A stretch of DNA of 64,000 nt. It comes from an uncultured Acidobacteriaceae bacterium (GTDB lineage: Bacteria > Acidobacteriota > Terriglobia > Terriglobales > Acidobacteriaceae). The notes under the pieces were generated by a model. The model did not search any database, was not told where the DNA came from, and was given only the letters and a program-made list of their open reading frames with translations. A program made the translations under genes and the position numbers. Below are positions 10,019 through 21,400 of the stretch, in pieces. The stretch lies in NCBI GenBank assembly GCA_903904755.1, contig CAIVDV010000008.1, positions 1 through 64,000 on the forward strand, written 5' to 3'. Position 1 is the first letter of the stretch. Every line of letters starts with the position of its first letter.

Positions 10019-12094
10019 ATGCGCTTCCCCTTCCGCGTGAGCTGCCTTTGCCTGTTGCTGGCGTTACCTGCCGGTGTTTTGGCGGCTACGCCCGCCGCAG
10101 CAAAGGCAATACCAGAGGCCATCCCGGTCATCACTCTTGGCGACTCCGCCGTTCCTCTGCGCGGGCCGTGGCGGTTCACTCCGGGTGACTCGCCCGTGGT
10201 TTCAGGAAGCTTTGCATGGGCTCAGCCAGGCTTCAACGACTCGGCCTGGGCGTCGATTGACCTGACCGCCGCAAGCCAGTCGGTAGACCCGGCCTACGGG
10301 ACCACCGACTATGTTCCAGGCCTGGCTGCGCATGGATACTCCCGCCTGATTGGCTACGTCTGGTACCGGCTGCGCATTCACCTCACCCAATCCGGGCAGA
10401 CCGTCGCCCTGAAGATGTCGCACCACGTCGATGATGCCTACCAGTTGTATGCCAACGGGAAGCTGCTGGGGGCTTTGGGAGACTTCCTGCCGGATGGAAG
10501 GGTCTATGCCTACCGGTCGCGGTCGCTGGTGTTTGTGCTGCCGCCGCCGGATGAGCGGGGCGATTTGACACTGGCTCTGCGCTTCTACCTCGACCCGACA
10601 ACGATGCTGGGCGGCAACACTCCCGATGCTGGAGGATTGCATGAGGCTCCGCTGGTGGCACTACCTGAGACGGCCACTGCGATTGCAAACAATGAGTTCC
10701 GGCTCTCGCAGCATGCCTTCTTTTTTGAGGGATTTCTCGGGGTTCTCGCTTTCGGCCTCGCCATTGCAGCCGGTTACGCCTGGTTCTCTTCCGGCTTTGA
10801 CAGCACCTACGGGTGGCTGGCGGTAGCCTTCTTGATGGAGCTGGTGGATACCGTTGTGCTGATGCTGGGCATGTTTTCCTATGCCGTCTATCAGCAGACC
10901 GCACTCGCGATTCAAATGGTAATGGGGATTCAGATGGTCTTCTGGGTCCTGTTCTGGAACGACTGGTTTGGCTTTCGACGTGGCCGGCGACTGCTGTTTG
11001 GCTTGCTTGGATTGGCTTTGGCCGCGGCTGCAATGGACCTGACCGGCGCTGTGCTATTTCGAGATCACGTGGAGCAATTCGCATTCACAGGGCTTATGGA
11101 CACTGCCAGCCTTGGAATGAGAATGATGAGTTCCACTGTATTGCTGGTTCTCGTTGTCCTTGGCATCCGGCGCAGTCGCGTGGAGGGACTGCTGGCGTTT
11201 CCCGCTGTGTTGCTGCTTGTCTTTTCCGTTTACAGTACCGACCTGCTGACCCGGTTTCGGATTCAGACCACGATCTATCCATTGGGTATCCGGGTGGGGG
11301 TCGGCAATCTGGCGCTGCTTGTCATGGTTCTGACCGTGGGCGTGCTGATGCAGCGCCGCTACTTTGGAAATCGCGAAGTCGAGCGGCTGCGCCAGCAGAC
11401 CCTGGCCGGAGAGTTGGAGCAGGCACGCGAACTGCAGTTGCGGGTGTTGGTGCCAGAGGAGATTCACCTGGCTCATCTTCAGGTCCAGGCCGAGTACCAC
11501 CCTGCACAGACGGTCGGCGGAGACTTCTTCCAGGTGATTCCGCTGCCGGGTGACGCTCTGCTGGTGGTTGTTGGCGATGTTTCAGGCAAGGGGATTTCAG
11601 CGGCGATGCTGGTAGCCGTGCTGGTGGGGACAATTCGCACCTGCGCGGAGCAGGGCGCCAGCCCTGTACAGATATTGGAGGCTTTGAATAAGCGGCTGCT
11701 GGGGCGTGCCGGTGGGCACTTTGCCACCTGTGTGGCGCTGCGGATTGAGGCAAACGGCCATGCCGAGCTAGCCAATGCCGGACACCTGCCGCCCTATCTC
11801 AACGGGCAGGCGCTGGGCTTCTCTGGATCGCTGCCGCTGGGGCTGGTGCCGGAGCCCGGGCTGGAAACGCATCCCCTGACACTGGCTGCAGGCGACTACC
11901 TGACGCTGCTGACCGATGGGGTTCTGGAGGCGAGAGCGGCGGATGGTTTGCTGCTTGGCTTTGAGCGTACGGGCGAGTTGAGCACCCAGCCCGCCAGCCA
12001 GATTGTGCAGGCTGCCGTAGCCTTTGGCCAGGACGACGACATCACGGTGGTCACACTTGCGTACCAACCCGTCGCGACTGGCGCGCTGGTGTAA
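10019..12094 (+). CDS. SpoIIE-type PP2C phosphatase with extracytoplasmic and 7TM sensor region
   Basis: 691 aa. Signal peptide 1-22; an extracytoplasmic beta-sandwich resembling the N-terminal domain of 7TMR-DISM sensors or glycosidase jelly rolls around 40-190 (PWRFTPGD, YRLRIHL); seven or more hydrophobic spans around 215-430; a short coiled linker (NREVERLRQQTLAGELEQA); and a PP2C/SpoIIE phosphatase domain 470-690. The last has the metal-binding signatures GGDFFQ and VVGDVSGKG-SAA, NAGH, and LTDGV-EAR, all intact, so an active Ser/Thr phosphatase is expected, usually acting on a STAS-domain anti-anti-sigma factor. No partner STAS protein or anti-sigma kinase is nearby. ATG at 10019; no strong ribosome site. 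Confidence 0.88.
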   Translation: MRFPFRVSCLCLLLALPAGVLAATPAAAKAIPEAIPVITLGDSAVPLRGPWRFTPGDSPVVSGSFAWAQPGFNDSAWASIDLTAASQSVDPAYGTTDYVPGLAAHGYSRLIGYVWYRLRIHLTQSGQTVALKMSHHVDDAYQLYANGKLLGALGDFLPDGRVYAYRSRSLVFVLPPPDERGDLTLALRFYLDPTTMLGGNTPDAGGLHEAPLVALPETATAIANNEFRLSQHAFFFEGFLGVLAFGLAIAAGYAWFSSGFDSTYGWLAVAFLMELVDTVVLMLGMFSYAVYQQTALAIQMVMGIQMVFWVLFWNDWFGFRRGRRLLFGLLGLALAAAAMDLTGAVLFRDHVEQFAFTGLMDTASLGMRMMSSTVLLVLVVLGIRRSRVEGLLAFPAVLLLVFSVYSTDLLTRFRIQTTIYPLGIRVGVGNLALLVMVLTVGVLMQRRYFGNREVERLRQQTLAGELEQARELQLRVLVPEEIHLAHLQVQAEYHPAQTVGGDFFQVIPLPGDALLVVVGDVSGKGISAAMLVAVLVGTIRTCAEQGASPVQILEALNKRLLGRAGGHFATCVALRIEANGHAELANAGHLPPYLNGQALGFSGSLPLGLVPEPGLETHPLTLAAGDYLTLLTDGVLEARAADGLLLGFERTGELSTQPASQIVQAAVAFGQDDDITVVTLAYQPVATGALV

Positions 12095-12121
12095 CGGCCG
12101 AAGCCTGGAGCTGGGCGAAGG

Positions 12122-12553
12122 TCAGCGGCGCTCGAAGCTGAGGGAGAGCGAGTTGATGCAGTAGCGGAGACCGGTGGGCTTGGGGCCGTCGGGGAAGACA
12201 TGGCCGAGGTGACCGCCGCATTTGGCGCAGGTGACCTCGACACGGCGCATGCCGAAGCTGACGTCTTCGTGCTCGGCGATGGCTGTGGAGTCGGCGGGGA
12301 TATAGAAACTGGGCCAACCACAGCCGGAGTCGAACTTCGAATCCGAATCGAACAGTTTGGCGCCGCAGCCGGCGCAGTGGTAGTCGCCGGTCTCCTTGTT
12401 CTGGTTCAGTGCGCCGGTCCAGGGGCGCTCGGTGCCCTTGTTGCGCAGCACCTCGTATTGCGCCGGGGAGAGGCGCGCGCGCCACTCGGCTTCGCTGAGG
12501 TTCAGGGGTGCAGAGATATCCGGGGTCTCGGGCTGGCTGGGGAAGTCGGTCAT
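12122..12553 (-). CDS. msrB: Peptide-methionine (R)-S-oxide reductase
   Basis: 143 aa from the ATG at 12553 (AGAGG upstream; a longer reading to 12604 lacks family similarity). Reduces methionine-R-sulfoxide in proteins using thioredoxin. All key residues are visible: structural zinc C60/C63 and C109/C112, GCGWPSF with resolving Cys78, GHVFPDGP, and the catalytic Cys132 in RYCINS. No signal peptide, so cytoplasmic. Last gene of the minus-strand run ruvX-greA-phosphatidyltransferase-msrB, 60 nt after the preceding gene. Confidence 0.96.
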   Translation of the reverse strand: MTDFPSQPETPDISAPLNLSEAEWRARLSPAQYEVLRNKGTERPWTGALNQNKETGDYHCAGCGAKLFDSDSKFDSGCGWPSFYIPADSTAIAEHEDVSFGMRRVEVTCAKCGGHLGHVFPDGPKPTGLRYCINSLSLSFERR

Positions 12554-12613
12554 TCGTTTGGCCTCTGCTGGTTGGATGGAAGCAAACGCTTGCAGGATGC
12601 ACAAAGCCCAGGG

Positions 12614-13246
12614 TTAGCCGGCCGACGGCATGCCCTTGGTATGGGTGTAGGTATAGGTAATCCGGTTAATCACTGTAATCGTGGAGAGGACGGCCAGGAT
12701 GCAGAGTGCCGGGGCCATGACGCCGAACTTGTAGAAGAGCGCGCCCAGGATGACCAGCACGATGCGCTCGGGGCGCTCCATGAAGCCGACCTTGCACTGG
12801 CCGATGAGCGCCTCAGCACGGGCGCGGGTGTAGCTGACCATCAGCGAGGTGACCATGACAAAGGCGACGAGCAGGACGTAGCGGATGTGGTTGATGCGCG
12901 CGTAGTGGACGAGCAGGCCGAAGAAAAGGACGACGTCGGAGTAGCGGTCGATGACGGAGTCAAAGAATGCGCCAAAGACGGTGACCTGCCCGGTTTTGCG
13001 GGCGACGCGGCCATCCACCATGTCAAAGATGCCGGCGCCGATAATCACGAGCCCGGCATAGAGAAACATGCTTACGGAGTTGGTGGCATTGGCGTTGCCG
13101 AAGAGGAATGCGGCACCGATGTTGATGACCAGACCAATGAAGGTCAGCACATTGGGGGAGATGCGGGTAAGGGCCAGCCCATTGACGATGCGGTCAAGCA
13201 GCCAGCCGCAGGTGCGGCCAAAAGCACTTGTCCAGGTGGAAGCCAC
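12614..13246 (-). CDS. CDP-alcohol phosphatidyltransferase family protein
   Basis: 210-aa membrane enzyme that condenses CDP-diacylglycerol with an alcohol. The complete signature D75-x2-D78-G79-x2-A82-R83-x8-G92-x3-D96-x3-D100 is present, with six hydrophobic spans. Similar in size to PgsA and to actinobacterial phosphatidylinositol-phosphate synthases, so the alcohol acceptor (glycerol-3-phosphate or inositol-phosphate) is not decided. GTG start at 13246, AAGGGAA 11 nt upstream, only 5 nt after the greA stop, so it is probably cotranscribed with greA. Confidence 0.9.
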   Translation of the reverse strand: MASTWTSAFGRTCGWLLDRIVNGLALTRISPNVLTFIGLVINIGAAFLFGNANATNSVSMFLYAGLVIIGAGIFDMVDGRVARKTGQVTVFGAFFDSVIDRYSDVVLFFGLLVHYARINHIRYVLLVAFVMVTSLMVSYTRARAEALIGQCKVGFMERPERIVLVILGALFYKFGVMAPALCILAVLSTITVINRITYTYTHTKGMPSAG

Positions 13247-13251
13247 TTCGT

Positions 13252-13752
13252 TTACTTCCCTTCTTCGCTTGCGGCAGCCGCTGCCGCTTCGTCGTGAATG
13301 GTGACGAGCTTCAGGACTTCCATTTCGCGCTTGCCATTGGGAGTGACTACGGTAGCCACGTCGCCGACCTGCTTGCCGATGAGGCCGCGGCCGATGGGGG
13401 AGGTGGTGGAGATGAGCCCACGGGAAACATCGGACTCTTCGCTCGTCACCAGCTTGTAGACGATTTCTTCGTCCTTGGTGGTATCGAAGACGGTAACGGT
13501 TGCGCCGAAGGCAACCCGGTCGCGTGGGATATTCGAGAGATTGACGAGAGAGAGCTCGGCCATGCGCTTCTTCAGCTTGCCGAGGTGCGCGTTGACGATG
13601 TCCTGGCGCTGCTTGGCCATGTGGTATTCGGCGTTTTCGCTGAGGTCGCCGAGGGCTACGGCCTTCTTGATTTCGGCGGGCAACTCGTGGGTGAGTTCAT
13701 GCTCCAGCTTTGCGATTTCGACGAGAAGCTGCTTCTTGATGTGTTCGGTCAT
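13252..13752 (-). CDS. greA: Transcription elongation factor GreA
   Basis: 166 aa. N-terminal coiled-coil with the acidic tip region (EIKKAVALGDLSENAEYH...K-RQ) and the C-terminal FKBP-like domain (GATVTVFD, SPIGRGLIGKQVGDVATV). Rescues backtracked RNA polymerase by stimulating transcript cleavage. Start ATG at 13752 with GGAAG 7 nt upstream is preferred over the ATG seven codons earlier. The C-terminal tail has an Ala-rich stretch (DEAAAAAASEEGK) not typical of GreA. Confidence 0.96.
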   Translation of the reverse strand: MTEHIKKQLLVEIAKLEHELTHELPAEIKKAVALGDLSENAEYHMAKQRQDIVNAHLGKLKKRMAELSLVNLSNIPRDRVAFGATVTVFDTTKDEEIVYKLVTSEESDVSRGLISTTSPIGRGLIGKQVGDVATVVTPNGKREMEVLKLVTIHDEAAAAAASEEGK

Positions 13753-13894
13753 TCGTCTTCCGTGGCCTTGCACAAGCGGTTCCGGGAACGGGAATCAGCG
13801 ACAATCTGGCTGATTTTCCGGGTCTGCCGCAGGCTGAGGGCAAGTGAGTTGGGGGAAATCCCCTGAAACCCTGATTATACGATGCCTTGAAACG

Positions 13895-14350
13895 TCACAA
13901 GGATTCCGGAAGCGCGGAGGGGGGTGGGGTTCGGTGCGCGTCGAGGTAGGACTGGAGGATGAGAACTGCTGCGACCTGATCAACGAGAGCCTTGTGATCC
14001 TGGCGGGCGCGCCCGCTCTGGTAGAGGATCTCGTGGGCGGCGTGGCTGGTGAGGCGCTCGTCCCAGAGGCTGAGGGGGAGCCCGGCGACTTCGGCAACGC
14101 CGATGGCGAAGTCCTGGGCGCGCTGGGTTTGCAGGCTGGCCTCGCCGGAGAGATGGAGAGGGTTGCCGGCGACGATTCCGGCGCAGCCGAAGCGGCGGCA
14201 GAGGCGGGCGATGGAGCGCATGTCGTCGCGGGGGTTGCGTTTACGCTCGAGCGTCAGCACGGGTTGCGCGGTGAGGCCCAGCTCGTCACTGACGGCGACG
14301 CCGATGCGCTTGGTGCCGATATCGAGGCCGAGGTAGCGAGGTTCAGGCAT
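13895..14350 (-). CDS. ruvX: Holliday junction resolvase-like RuvX (YqgF)
   Basis: 151-aa RNase H-fold protein: YLGLDIGTKRIGVAVSD at the N terminus, IVAGNPLHLSG, LWDERLTS and a C-terminal ALVDQVAAVLILQSYLD. The conserved acidic residues (D in LDIG, E in WDERL, D in VDQVAA) are kept. Proposed role in 16S rRNA maturation or recombination. Follows the beta-barrel gene by 27 nt on the same strand; 142 nt upstream of greA. Confidence 0.94.
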   Translation of the reverse strand: MPEPRYLGLDIGTKRIGVAVSDELGLTAQPVLTLERKRNPRDDMRSIARLCRRFGCAGIVAGNPLHLSGEASLQTQRAQDFAIGVAEVAGLPLSLWDERLTSHAAHEILYQSGRARQDHKALVDQVAAVLILQSYLDAHRTPPPSALPESL

Positions 14351-14377
14351 GGAGTGATGATAGCTGGCCCGGCCGCA

Positions 14378-14965
14378 CTAGAAGCGGTAGACGAGGAATG
14401 CGCCAACGCGCCAGCGGCCGCTGCCAACGGAGGAGGACGGGGATGTGAAGGTGGACTTGAAGCTGCTGTGGAGGAAGCCAACCTGGGGGCGCACGTAGAG
14501 GAAGCGCATGAGGCGGAAATCCGCACCGCCATCCACCGCCCAGGCGAGGGAACTGGCGTTGGCGACCAGCGGGCTATGGTCCGTGCGGGTGTTGTTGACG
14601 TTCTCAAGGCCCACCAGCGCGTCAGCGAAAGGATGGATGTGGGGAGAGATGGATGCGGGCAGGAAGAGGCGCGGACCGACGAAGTACTCCGTCAGCACTG
14701 CTTTGTTAAAGCCGTTATAGAACGATACGGGGGCAAAGCTGACCTCGCCGGTGCCGGTCAGCCAGGGCGCGAGCGTGAGGTCGAGGCCGCCGGTCCAGGA
14801 GTAATTGGACAGGCTGGGATTGGAACCCGTGGCGAGGGCGCCGGCGTAGATGTCGCCCACATGGGGAGCTGAGCTGAGGCTGGGGCGCACCTGGGCCGAT
14901 GCCGCGGGCAAAGCCAGCAACAGAAGCAGCGCGCAGGCCAGGGGAGCAACGGCTTGCAGTCTCAT
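14378..14965 (-). CDS. Outer-membrane beta-barrel protein
   Basis: 195 aa from ATG 14965, with GGAGG six nt upstream. Signal peptide MRLQAVAPLACALLLLLALPAASAQ; mature part has alternating amphipathic strands, e.g. YSWTGGLDLTLAPWL, YFVGPRLFLPASI, FLYVRPQVGFL, and ends WRVGAFLVYRF, the terminal aromatic residue typical of barrel proteins. About eight strands fit an OmpW/OmpA-N-like barrel. Function unknown. The frame extends well upstream to 15520 but that part has no signal and overlaps the divergent mltG. Confidence 0.82.
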   Translation of the reverse strand: MRLQAVAPLACALLLLLALPAASAQVRPSLSSAPHVGDIYAGALATGSNPSLSNYSWTGGLDLTLAPWLTGTGEVSFAPVSFYNGFNKAVLTEYFVGPRLFLPASISPHIHPFADALVGLENVNNTRTDHSPLVANASSLAWAVDGGADFRLMRFLYVRPQVGFLHSSFKSTFTSPSSSVGSGRWRVGAFLVYRF

Positions 14966-15171
14966 AGATGCCTCCGGAAGCAAATCAGTCTCAGTATCGC
15001 TGATGGTATGGACGCTGGAACCGGGTTTTGGTTTGTGCGGCTTCGAGGAGAACCCGCCGGGTAAGCCCGGGCGAAGAATCATCGTCCCGAATACAATGAA
15101 TAGAGCATCGGCGTCGGGCCTTGGCGCGTCAGATACATACACACCTGTTTCAGGAGAGGGCACAGCAGCGC

Positions 15172-16209
15172 GTGACGCGTAGACGAGGAAATCGACGGGG
15201 ACAGCGGGGGCTGGGATTGGCGGCATTTTTGCTCGGCCTTCCGGCCTTGGCGATTGCGGCGCTGTGCCTTGCGTGGTTTGTGGTGCTGCCGGCGGGGCCG
15301 GATACGGAAACCTTCGTCGATATTGCGCCGGGGAGTTCAACCTCCGCGATTGCCGCTCAACTGGAGCGGGCACACGTGATCCGCAGCCGGTATGGCTTTG
15401 AGCTGGTGCGGCTGTGGAAGAGGGGGCGTCTGAAGGCCGGGGAGTACCGGTTTGACCGCGCGGCTGCGGTGACCGAAGTGTATGCCCGGATTGCCCGCGG
15501 GGACGTTTATACCAGGGCAATCACGATTCCCGAGGGCTCAAACCGCTTTGACGTTGCCACGAAGGTTGAGCAGGCGGGTTTGGGTAGCCGGGATGCTTTC
15601 CTTGAGGCGACGGTTCACGATACCCAGCTGATTGCCGATATGGACCCGAGGGCAACCAGCCTGGAGGGATATCTCTTTCCGGACACGTATCGATTCCCTC
15701 GCAAGGCGACGCCAGGCCAGATTGTGACCGCGATGGTGCGGCGATTCCGGCAGGAGGCTGGGCAGATTGGCCTCACGCGGGATTTCCACCAGGTGGTGAC
15801 TCTGGCCAGCCTGGTCGAGCGGGAGACGGCTGTGCCTGCCGAGCGGCCGCTGGTGGCCAGTGTGCTGGAGAATCGCATGGGCGCGCGGATGCCACTGCAG
15901 ACGGACTCTGCTGTGATTTACGGGCTCGCGATGGAAGGCCGATGGCGGGGGGCGATTTATGCCTCCGATTTGGCGCTGGACACGCCCTACAACACATACA
16001 AGCATGCGGGACTGCCCCCGGGACCGGTTGCAAACCCCGGGTTGGAGAGTCTGAAGGCTGCGGCTCATCCGGCGGCTACGAGCTACCTGTACTTTGTCGC
16101 TGCCGGCGCTGACCCGCAGGGACGATCGCGCTTTGCCACCACTCTGGAGGAGCACAACAGGAATGTGGCCGCGTATCGCGCCGCCACCAGACAGGCAGGT
16201 GGGAAGTGA
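15172..16209 (+). CDS. mltG: Endolytic murein transglycosylase MltG
   Basis: Cleaves nascent peptidoglycan glycan strands at the inner membrane. 345 aa from GTG 15172, which has AGGAGAGGG just upstream; TTG at 15121 would add 17 residues. One membrane span at about 14-38, a LysM-like region (TETFVDIAPGSSTSAIAAQLE), then the YceG catalytic domain with the catalytic Glu of ASLVERET near 216, the LEGYLFPDTY motif and PYNTYKHAGLPPGPV-NPGL. The stop overlaps the start of the lipoprotein gene (GTGA), indicating translational coupling. Confidence 0.95.
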   Translation: MTRRRGNRRGQRGLGLAAFLLGLPALAIAALCLAWFVVLPAGPDTETFVDIAPGSSTSAIAAQLERAHVIRSRYGFELVRLWKRGRLKAGEYRFDRAAAVTEVYARIARGDVYTRAITIPEGSNRFDVATKVEQAGLGSRDAFLEATVHDTQLIADMDPRATSLEGYLFPDTYRFPRKATPGQIVTAMVRRFRQEAGQIGLTRDFHQVVTLASLVERETAVPAERPLVASVLENRMGARMPLQTDSAVIYGLAMEGRWRGAIYASDLALDTPYNTYKHAGLPPGPVANPGLESLKAAAHPAATSYLYFVAAGADPQGRSRFATTLEEHNRNVAAYRAATRQAGGK

Positions 16210-17114
16210 GGCTGCCCCCCGGCCTTTGTCGTGCGATTTCGCTGGCGCTTCTGTCCTGCAGCGTGCCCGGAATGACGGGCTGCGCGTGGTTGCTGACTTC
16301 CAAGCGAAAGCTGCCGGTTCCGGTGGCGCCCAGCATTGTGCAGACTGTGACCGGCGAAGAGCTGGTAGGCCGGCTGAATGACCAGTGGGCGAAGTTTGAG
16401 ACGATGACCGCCAAGGTGGATATCCAGGCGAGCCACCTGCAGGACAAGAAGGGGGAGGCGACGGACTATCCGACCTTCCGCAGCGTTCTGCTGCTGCGCA
16501 AGCCGGGGATGCTGCGGATTCGCGGACTCGCGCCGGTGGTACAGTCGGTCCTGTTTGACCTGGGCAGCGACGGGACGAAGTTCACTCTGATGGTTCCGCC
16601 GAAGAGCAAGGCGTATACGGGCTTCAATGCGGGGCGGGGCAAGAGCGCGAACTGGTATGAGAATCTGCGGCCGGGCTTCCTGTTTGACGCGATGATGGTG
16701 CGCGGGTTGAGCGAGGACGAGCTGTACTCGGTGACTGCGGAAACCGTTACTGAAGAGGATGCCACCAAGAAGCATCTCATCGCTCGACCGGAGTATGTGC
16801 TGAGCGTGATGCGGCGCAAGGCGGGCACACAGGAGCTGGCACCGGTGCGCATCATTCGCTTCCACCGGGAAGACCTGATGCCCTATGAGCAGGATCTTTA
16901 CGACGACAAGGGTGCGCTGGAGACCCAGGTAATCTACGGCAGCTATCTGGACTTCCACGGGATGACGTATCCGGGAACGATTACGCTGAGGCGGCCCCAG
17001 GATGAGTACGAGCTGGTGATGGGCGTGGAGACGGTGACAGCGAATATCCCGCTGAAGGACTCGCAGTTTGAGGTGATGGTTCCGGAAGGAACGCCGGTGC
17101 AGAAGCTGGAGTAG
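16206..17114 (+). CDS. Predicted lipoprotein with LolA/LolB-like fold
   Basis: 302 aa. GTG start overlaps the mltG stop by four bases. N-terminal hydrophobic region ends in a lipobox-like GMTGC (Cys about 26), so it is probably lipidated. The mature part begins with a region resembling outer-membrane lipoprotein-carrier-type proteins (LNDQWAKFETMTAKVDIQA... LLLRKPGMLRIRGLAPV... LFDLGSDGTKFTLMVPP). This fold binds acyl chains in LolA/LolB. Coupling to mltG suggests an envelope role. No closer family name can be supported. Confidence 0.75.
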   Translation: MRLPPGLCRAISLALLSCSVPGMTGCAWLLTSKRKLPVPVAPSIVQTVTGEELVGRLNDQWAKFETMTAKVDIQASHLQDKKGEATDYPTFRSVLLLRKPGMLRIRGLAPVVQSVLFDLGSDGTKFTLMVPPKSKAYTGFNAGRGKSANWYENLRPGFLFDAMMVRGLSEDELYSVTAETVTEEDATKKHLIARPEYVLSVMRRKAGTQELAPVRIIRFHREDLMPYEQDLYDDKGALETQVIYGSYLDFHGMTYPGTITLRRPQDEYELVMGVETVTANIPLKDSQFEVMVPEGTPVQKLE

Positions 17115-17140
17115 TCGGAAACGTAAGGCGGGCAGGAGAC

Positions 17141-17178
17141 GAGAAGAGGGTGGGATCGCTCCCACCCTCTTCTCGCTT
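17141..17178 (+). terminator. Intrinsic terminator after mltG operon
   Basis: Perfect 15-bp stem GAGAAGAGGGTGGGA (17141-17155) / TCCCACCCTCTTCTC (17160-17174), 4-nt loop, followed by GCTTTTGG. Serves the mltG-lipoprotein transcript and possibly the converging obg. Confidence 0.85.
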
Positions 17179-17204
17179 TTGGCGCGTTTGCTGAACCGGA
17201 GTGC

Positions 17205-18263
<1,059 letters not shown>

Positions 18264-18421
18264 TTACCGTCTTTCCAGTTTACCGGAGATGCGCTAACCT
18301 CGTTGGTAACTTTCACACGGGCTGATTTCAAGCGCCAAACCTGCGACCGATTCGAGGCGCAAAAAGCGTCCTTTGCGGTTTTGGCTGTGAGTGTTGTGCT
18401 TTCCGTCCCCAGGGGAGCGCG

Positions 18422-21400
18422 ATGACACGGAAACGGGCGTATTCGGCGGCGATTTGCGCGCTGGCACTGGCACTGCTGCCGGTGGCGGCGGCGGGGCAGA
18501 GTGCGCCCACGGGAGAACTCGAGGGCCGATTGACGGACTGGCACAGTGCTCCGCTGGAGCAGGCGACGGTGACGGTCCGCAACCTGACTTCGGGAGAGAC
18601 GGCCCAGACCACGACCGGAAAGAACGGAAGTTACCACCTTGCTGGGCTTGCGCCGGGCGAATACCGGCTGGAGGCGGATGTGCCCAGCCTTGGCCATGGC
18701 GGGGTGGAGGGAATTGTGGTGGCAGCCGGGCACGCCAGCCGGGTGCAGGCGGCGCTGGTGCTGCAACTGCCTCCTGCGCCGGAGCTGCCGCGGAACCTGG
18801 GATCGCCACTGGATCCGGTGGGCCCGGCGGTCACGACAACGCTGGAGAGCGAAGAGCTGGGGCAGGTGCCGCTGCATGACCGCACCTGGCAGGCCGGGGT
18901 GGAAGGGACGCCGAGCGCTCGGACCGAGATGGACGACGCGCCCGCTGGCCTGGATGCGGAGGCTGGCGAGGTGGAATCTGCGGAGGGCGGCCGGGGGGAA
19001 GTGGGGCACGGGGAGGCCGCAACCACGGTGGACGGCGTGCCGGAAGCGTCGGGGTTCCGGGAAGTGAGCCGGGAAGATCGCTCGCCGGGGCTGGGAGAGA
19101 GTGCGGTGGGGGTGGTGGCGCCGCGGTCGGGCCTGGCAGGGGCGGGCGCGGGGCGGGCGACCGGAGCTGGAGTGCGGTTGGAGACGATTCGCGGGGGAAA
19201 CGGGCTGCACGGGCAGTTCTTCCTCTATGACCGGGCCAACCTGTGGGATGCCCGCAACCCGCTCACCCAGCGATGGACCGAGACAGCCGCAGCAAGCGGC
19301 ATCAGCATTGCCCAGTTCACCGGCACAAGCTACACGCCGCCCAACAGCCGCCAGAGCTTCGGACTCGGCCTCGGCAGCCAGATACGCCGCGACAAACTCT
19401 ACTGGTTTGCCGCAGTGGACGGGATGTTTCGGAACGACCCCGGGGTGGCCACGATGCGCCAGCCGGAGAATTTCTACAAGCAGCCGACAAACGACGAGTT
19501 GCAGGTGCTGGGGGCGAGGCTTGGATTCACCGGACCCGACCTGTTTGAGCAGGAAGTGGGCAGCTATTCCGCAGCGCTGGAGCAGATGACCGGGCTGCTG
19601 GGCGAGGTGCCGCGGACTGTGAGCCAGGTCCAGGCGTTTGGACGCCTGGATTGGCAGATTTCTGAGCGGGACCACCTGAGCCTGGAAGGGAACCTGGCGC
19701 GGTACCGGTCCCCGGGCGGGATGCTGCGGGCGACCGGGGAGACGGTGGCCAGCCACAGCTTTGGCAACAGCCAGAGCGATGGCGTGTGGGGGCAGGCGCG
19801 GTGGCAGCACTTTGTAACGGCGAATCTGCTGGAAGAAGCTGATGTGCAGGTGAATCATCAGCGCATTGGGGAGACGGCGCAGACGCCCTCAGCGTGGGAG
19901 GCCAGGCTGCAAATGGGTGCGGGGGCGGCGCTGCCGGAGATTATCGCGGACTCGAAGTACGGATTCCAGATGGGCAGGCTGGCGCGGATGGGCGGCACGG
20001 AGTATCCGGACGAGACCAACCTGGTGGTGCAGGACTCACTGAGCTGGGTGCGGGGGAAGCACCTGATGAAGGGGGGCGCGAGTTTTCTGCACCTGGCGGA
20101 CCGGGTGAACGGGCTGCACAACGCGGATGGGACCTACTCTTACGCGGATTTGCTGAACCTGGTGACGGATGCGACGAACTACATCCAGAGCGGCTTTGGG
20201 GACATCAACAACCCGCTGGCGCAGCCGCACAACTGCGACGGGACGGGCCGGGTACACAGAGCGGGGACGGAGATTCTGGGGCTGGGAACACTGCCCTGCT
20301 ATGCGTGGTTTACGCAGCGGATTGGGCCGCAAAGCTGGCACCTGAGCACGAACGACCTGGCGGCGTACCTGGCCGAGCAGTGGCAGCCGGGAAAGCAACT
20401 GACGGTAACAGCCGGGGTGCGGGCGGAGATGGAGCAGTTGCCGGGGGCGATTGGATTTGTGGCCAACCAGGATTTGCCCCGTGCGGGGAAGATGCCGGGG
20501 CTGGGCGTGGTGTGGGGACCGCGGGTGGGGATGGCGTGGTCGCCGTGGAAGCGGACCGTGGTGCGGGCCGGGGCGGGGATGTACTTTGGCCGGGTGGATA
20601 ACGCGGTGGCGCTGGCGGCACTGACGCAGACCGGGTCGCTGCAAGGGGATTTGAACTTCTACTTCAAGCCGAGCGACCAGGGGTCACCGCCGTTTCCGTA
20701 TATCTTCCCGCAGCAGCCGCAGACGGCGGTGGCGCCGGGAGCGGTGGAGTTTGGGCCGCGCTTCCGCCTGCCGGAGGTGGACCAGGCGGTGGTGAGCGTG
20801 GAAGAAGAGTTGCCGGGGCGGTGGCTGGTGGCGGCGTCGGCGATGGTGAGCCTGGGGCGGCGGCTGCCGATTTCCGTGGACACGAACCTTGCGCCAAGCT
20901 CGCTGGGGGTGCTGGACACGATTACGTACGCGGTACGGGATGGGCTGGGAGCGGGGCCGCTGAAGGGGACAACAGTGACGGTGCCTTTCTACGTGAGCCT
21001 GCCGGGGAGGGCCGAGAACTCGCGCCCCAATGGCGGCTACCAGCAGATTGACGCGATTGAGAGCCGTGCGAACTCCACCTACGAGGCGGGGATGCTGAAG
21101 CTGACAAGGATGGGCGGGCACGGGCTGACCATGCGGGCGCACTACCTGTTTGCGCACGCGGCGGACTGGAATCCGAACGAAAGCGGAAATGTGGCGGTGG
21201 ACAATGTGCTGGACCCGGCGGATTTCCGGCTGGAATATGGGGCGGGGAACCTGGATATACGGCACTCGGCAGCGGCACAGGTGACGTGGGAAACACCGTG
21301 GAAGCGGCGTGACTGGGCGGGGTGGGTGGCGAACCACTGGTATGTTTCGGGCGTGGGGCAGTTCCGGAGCGGGCTGCCGTACACGATGCGGACGAGCGGC

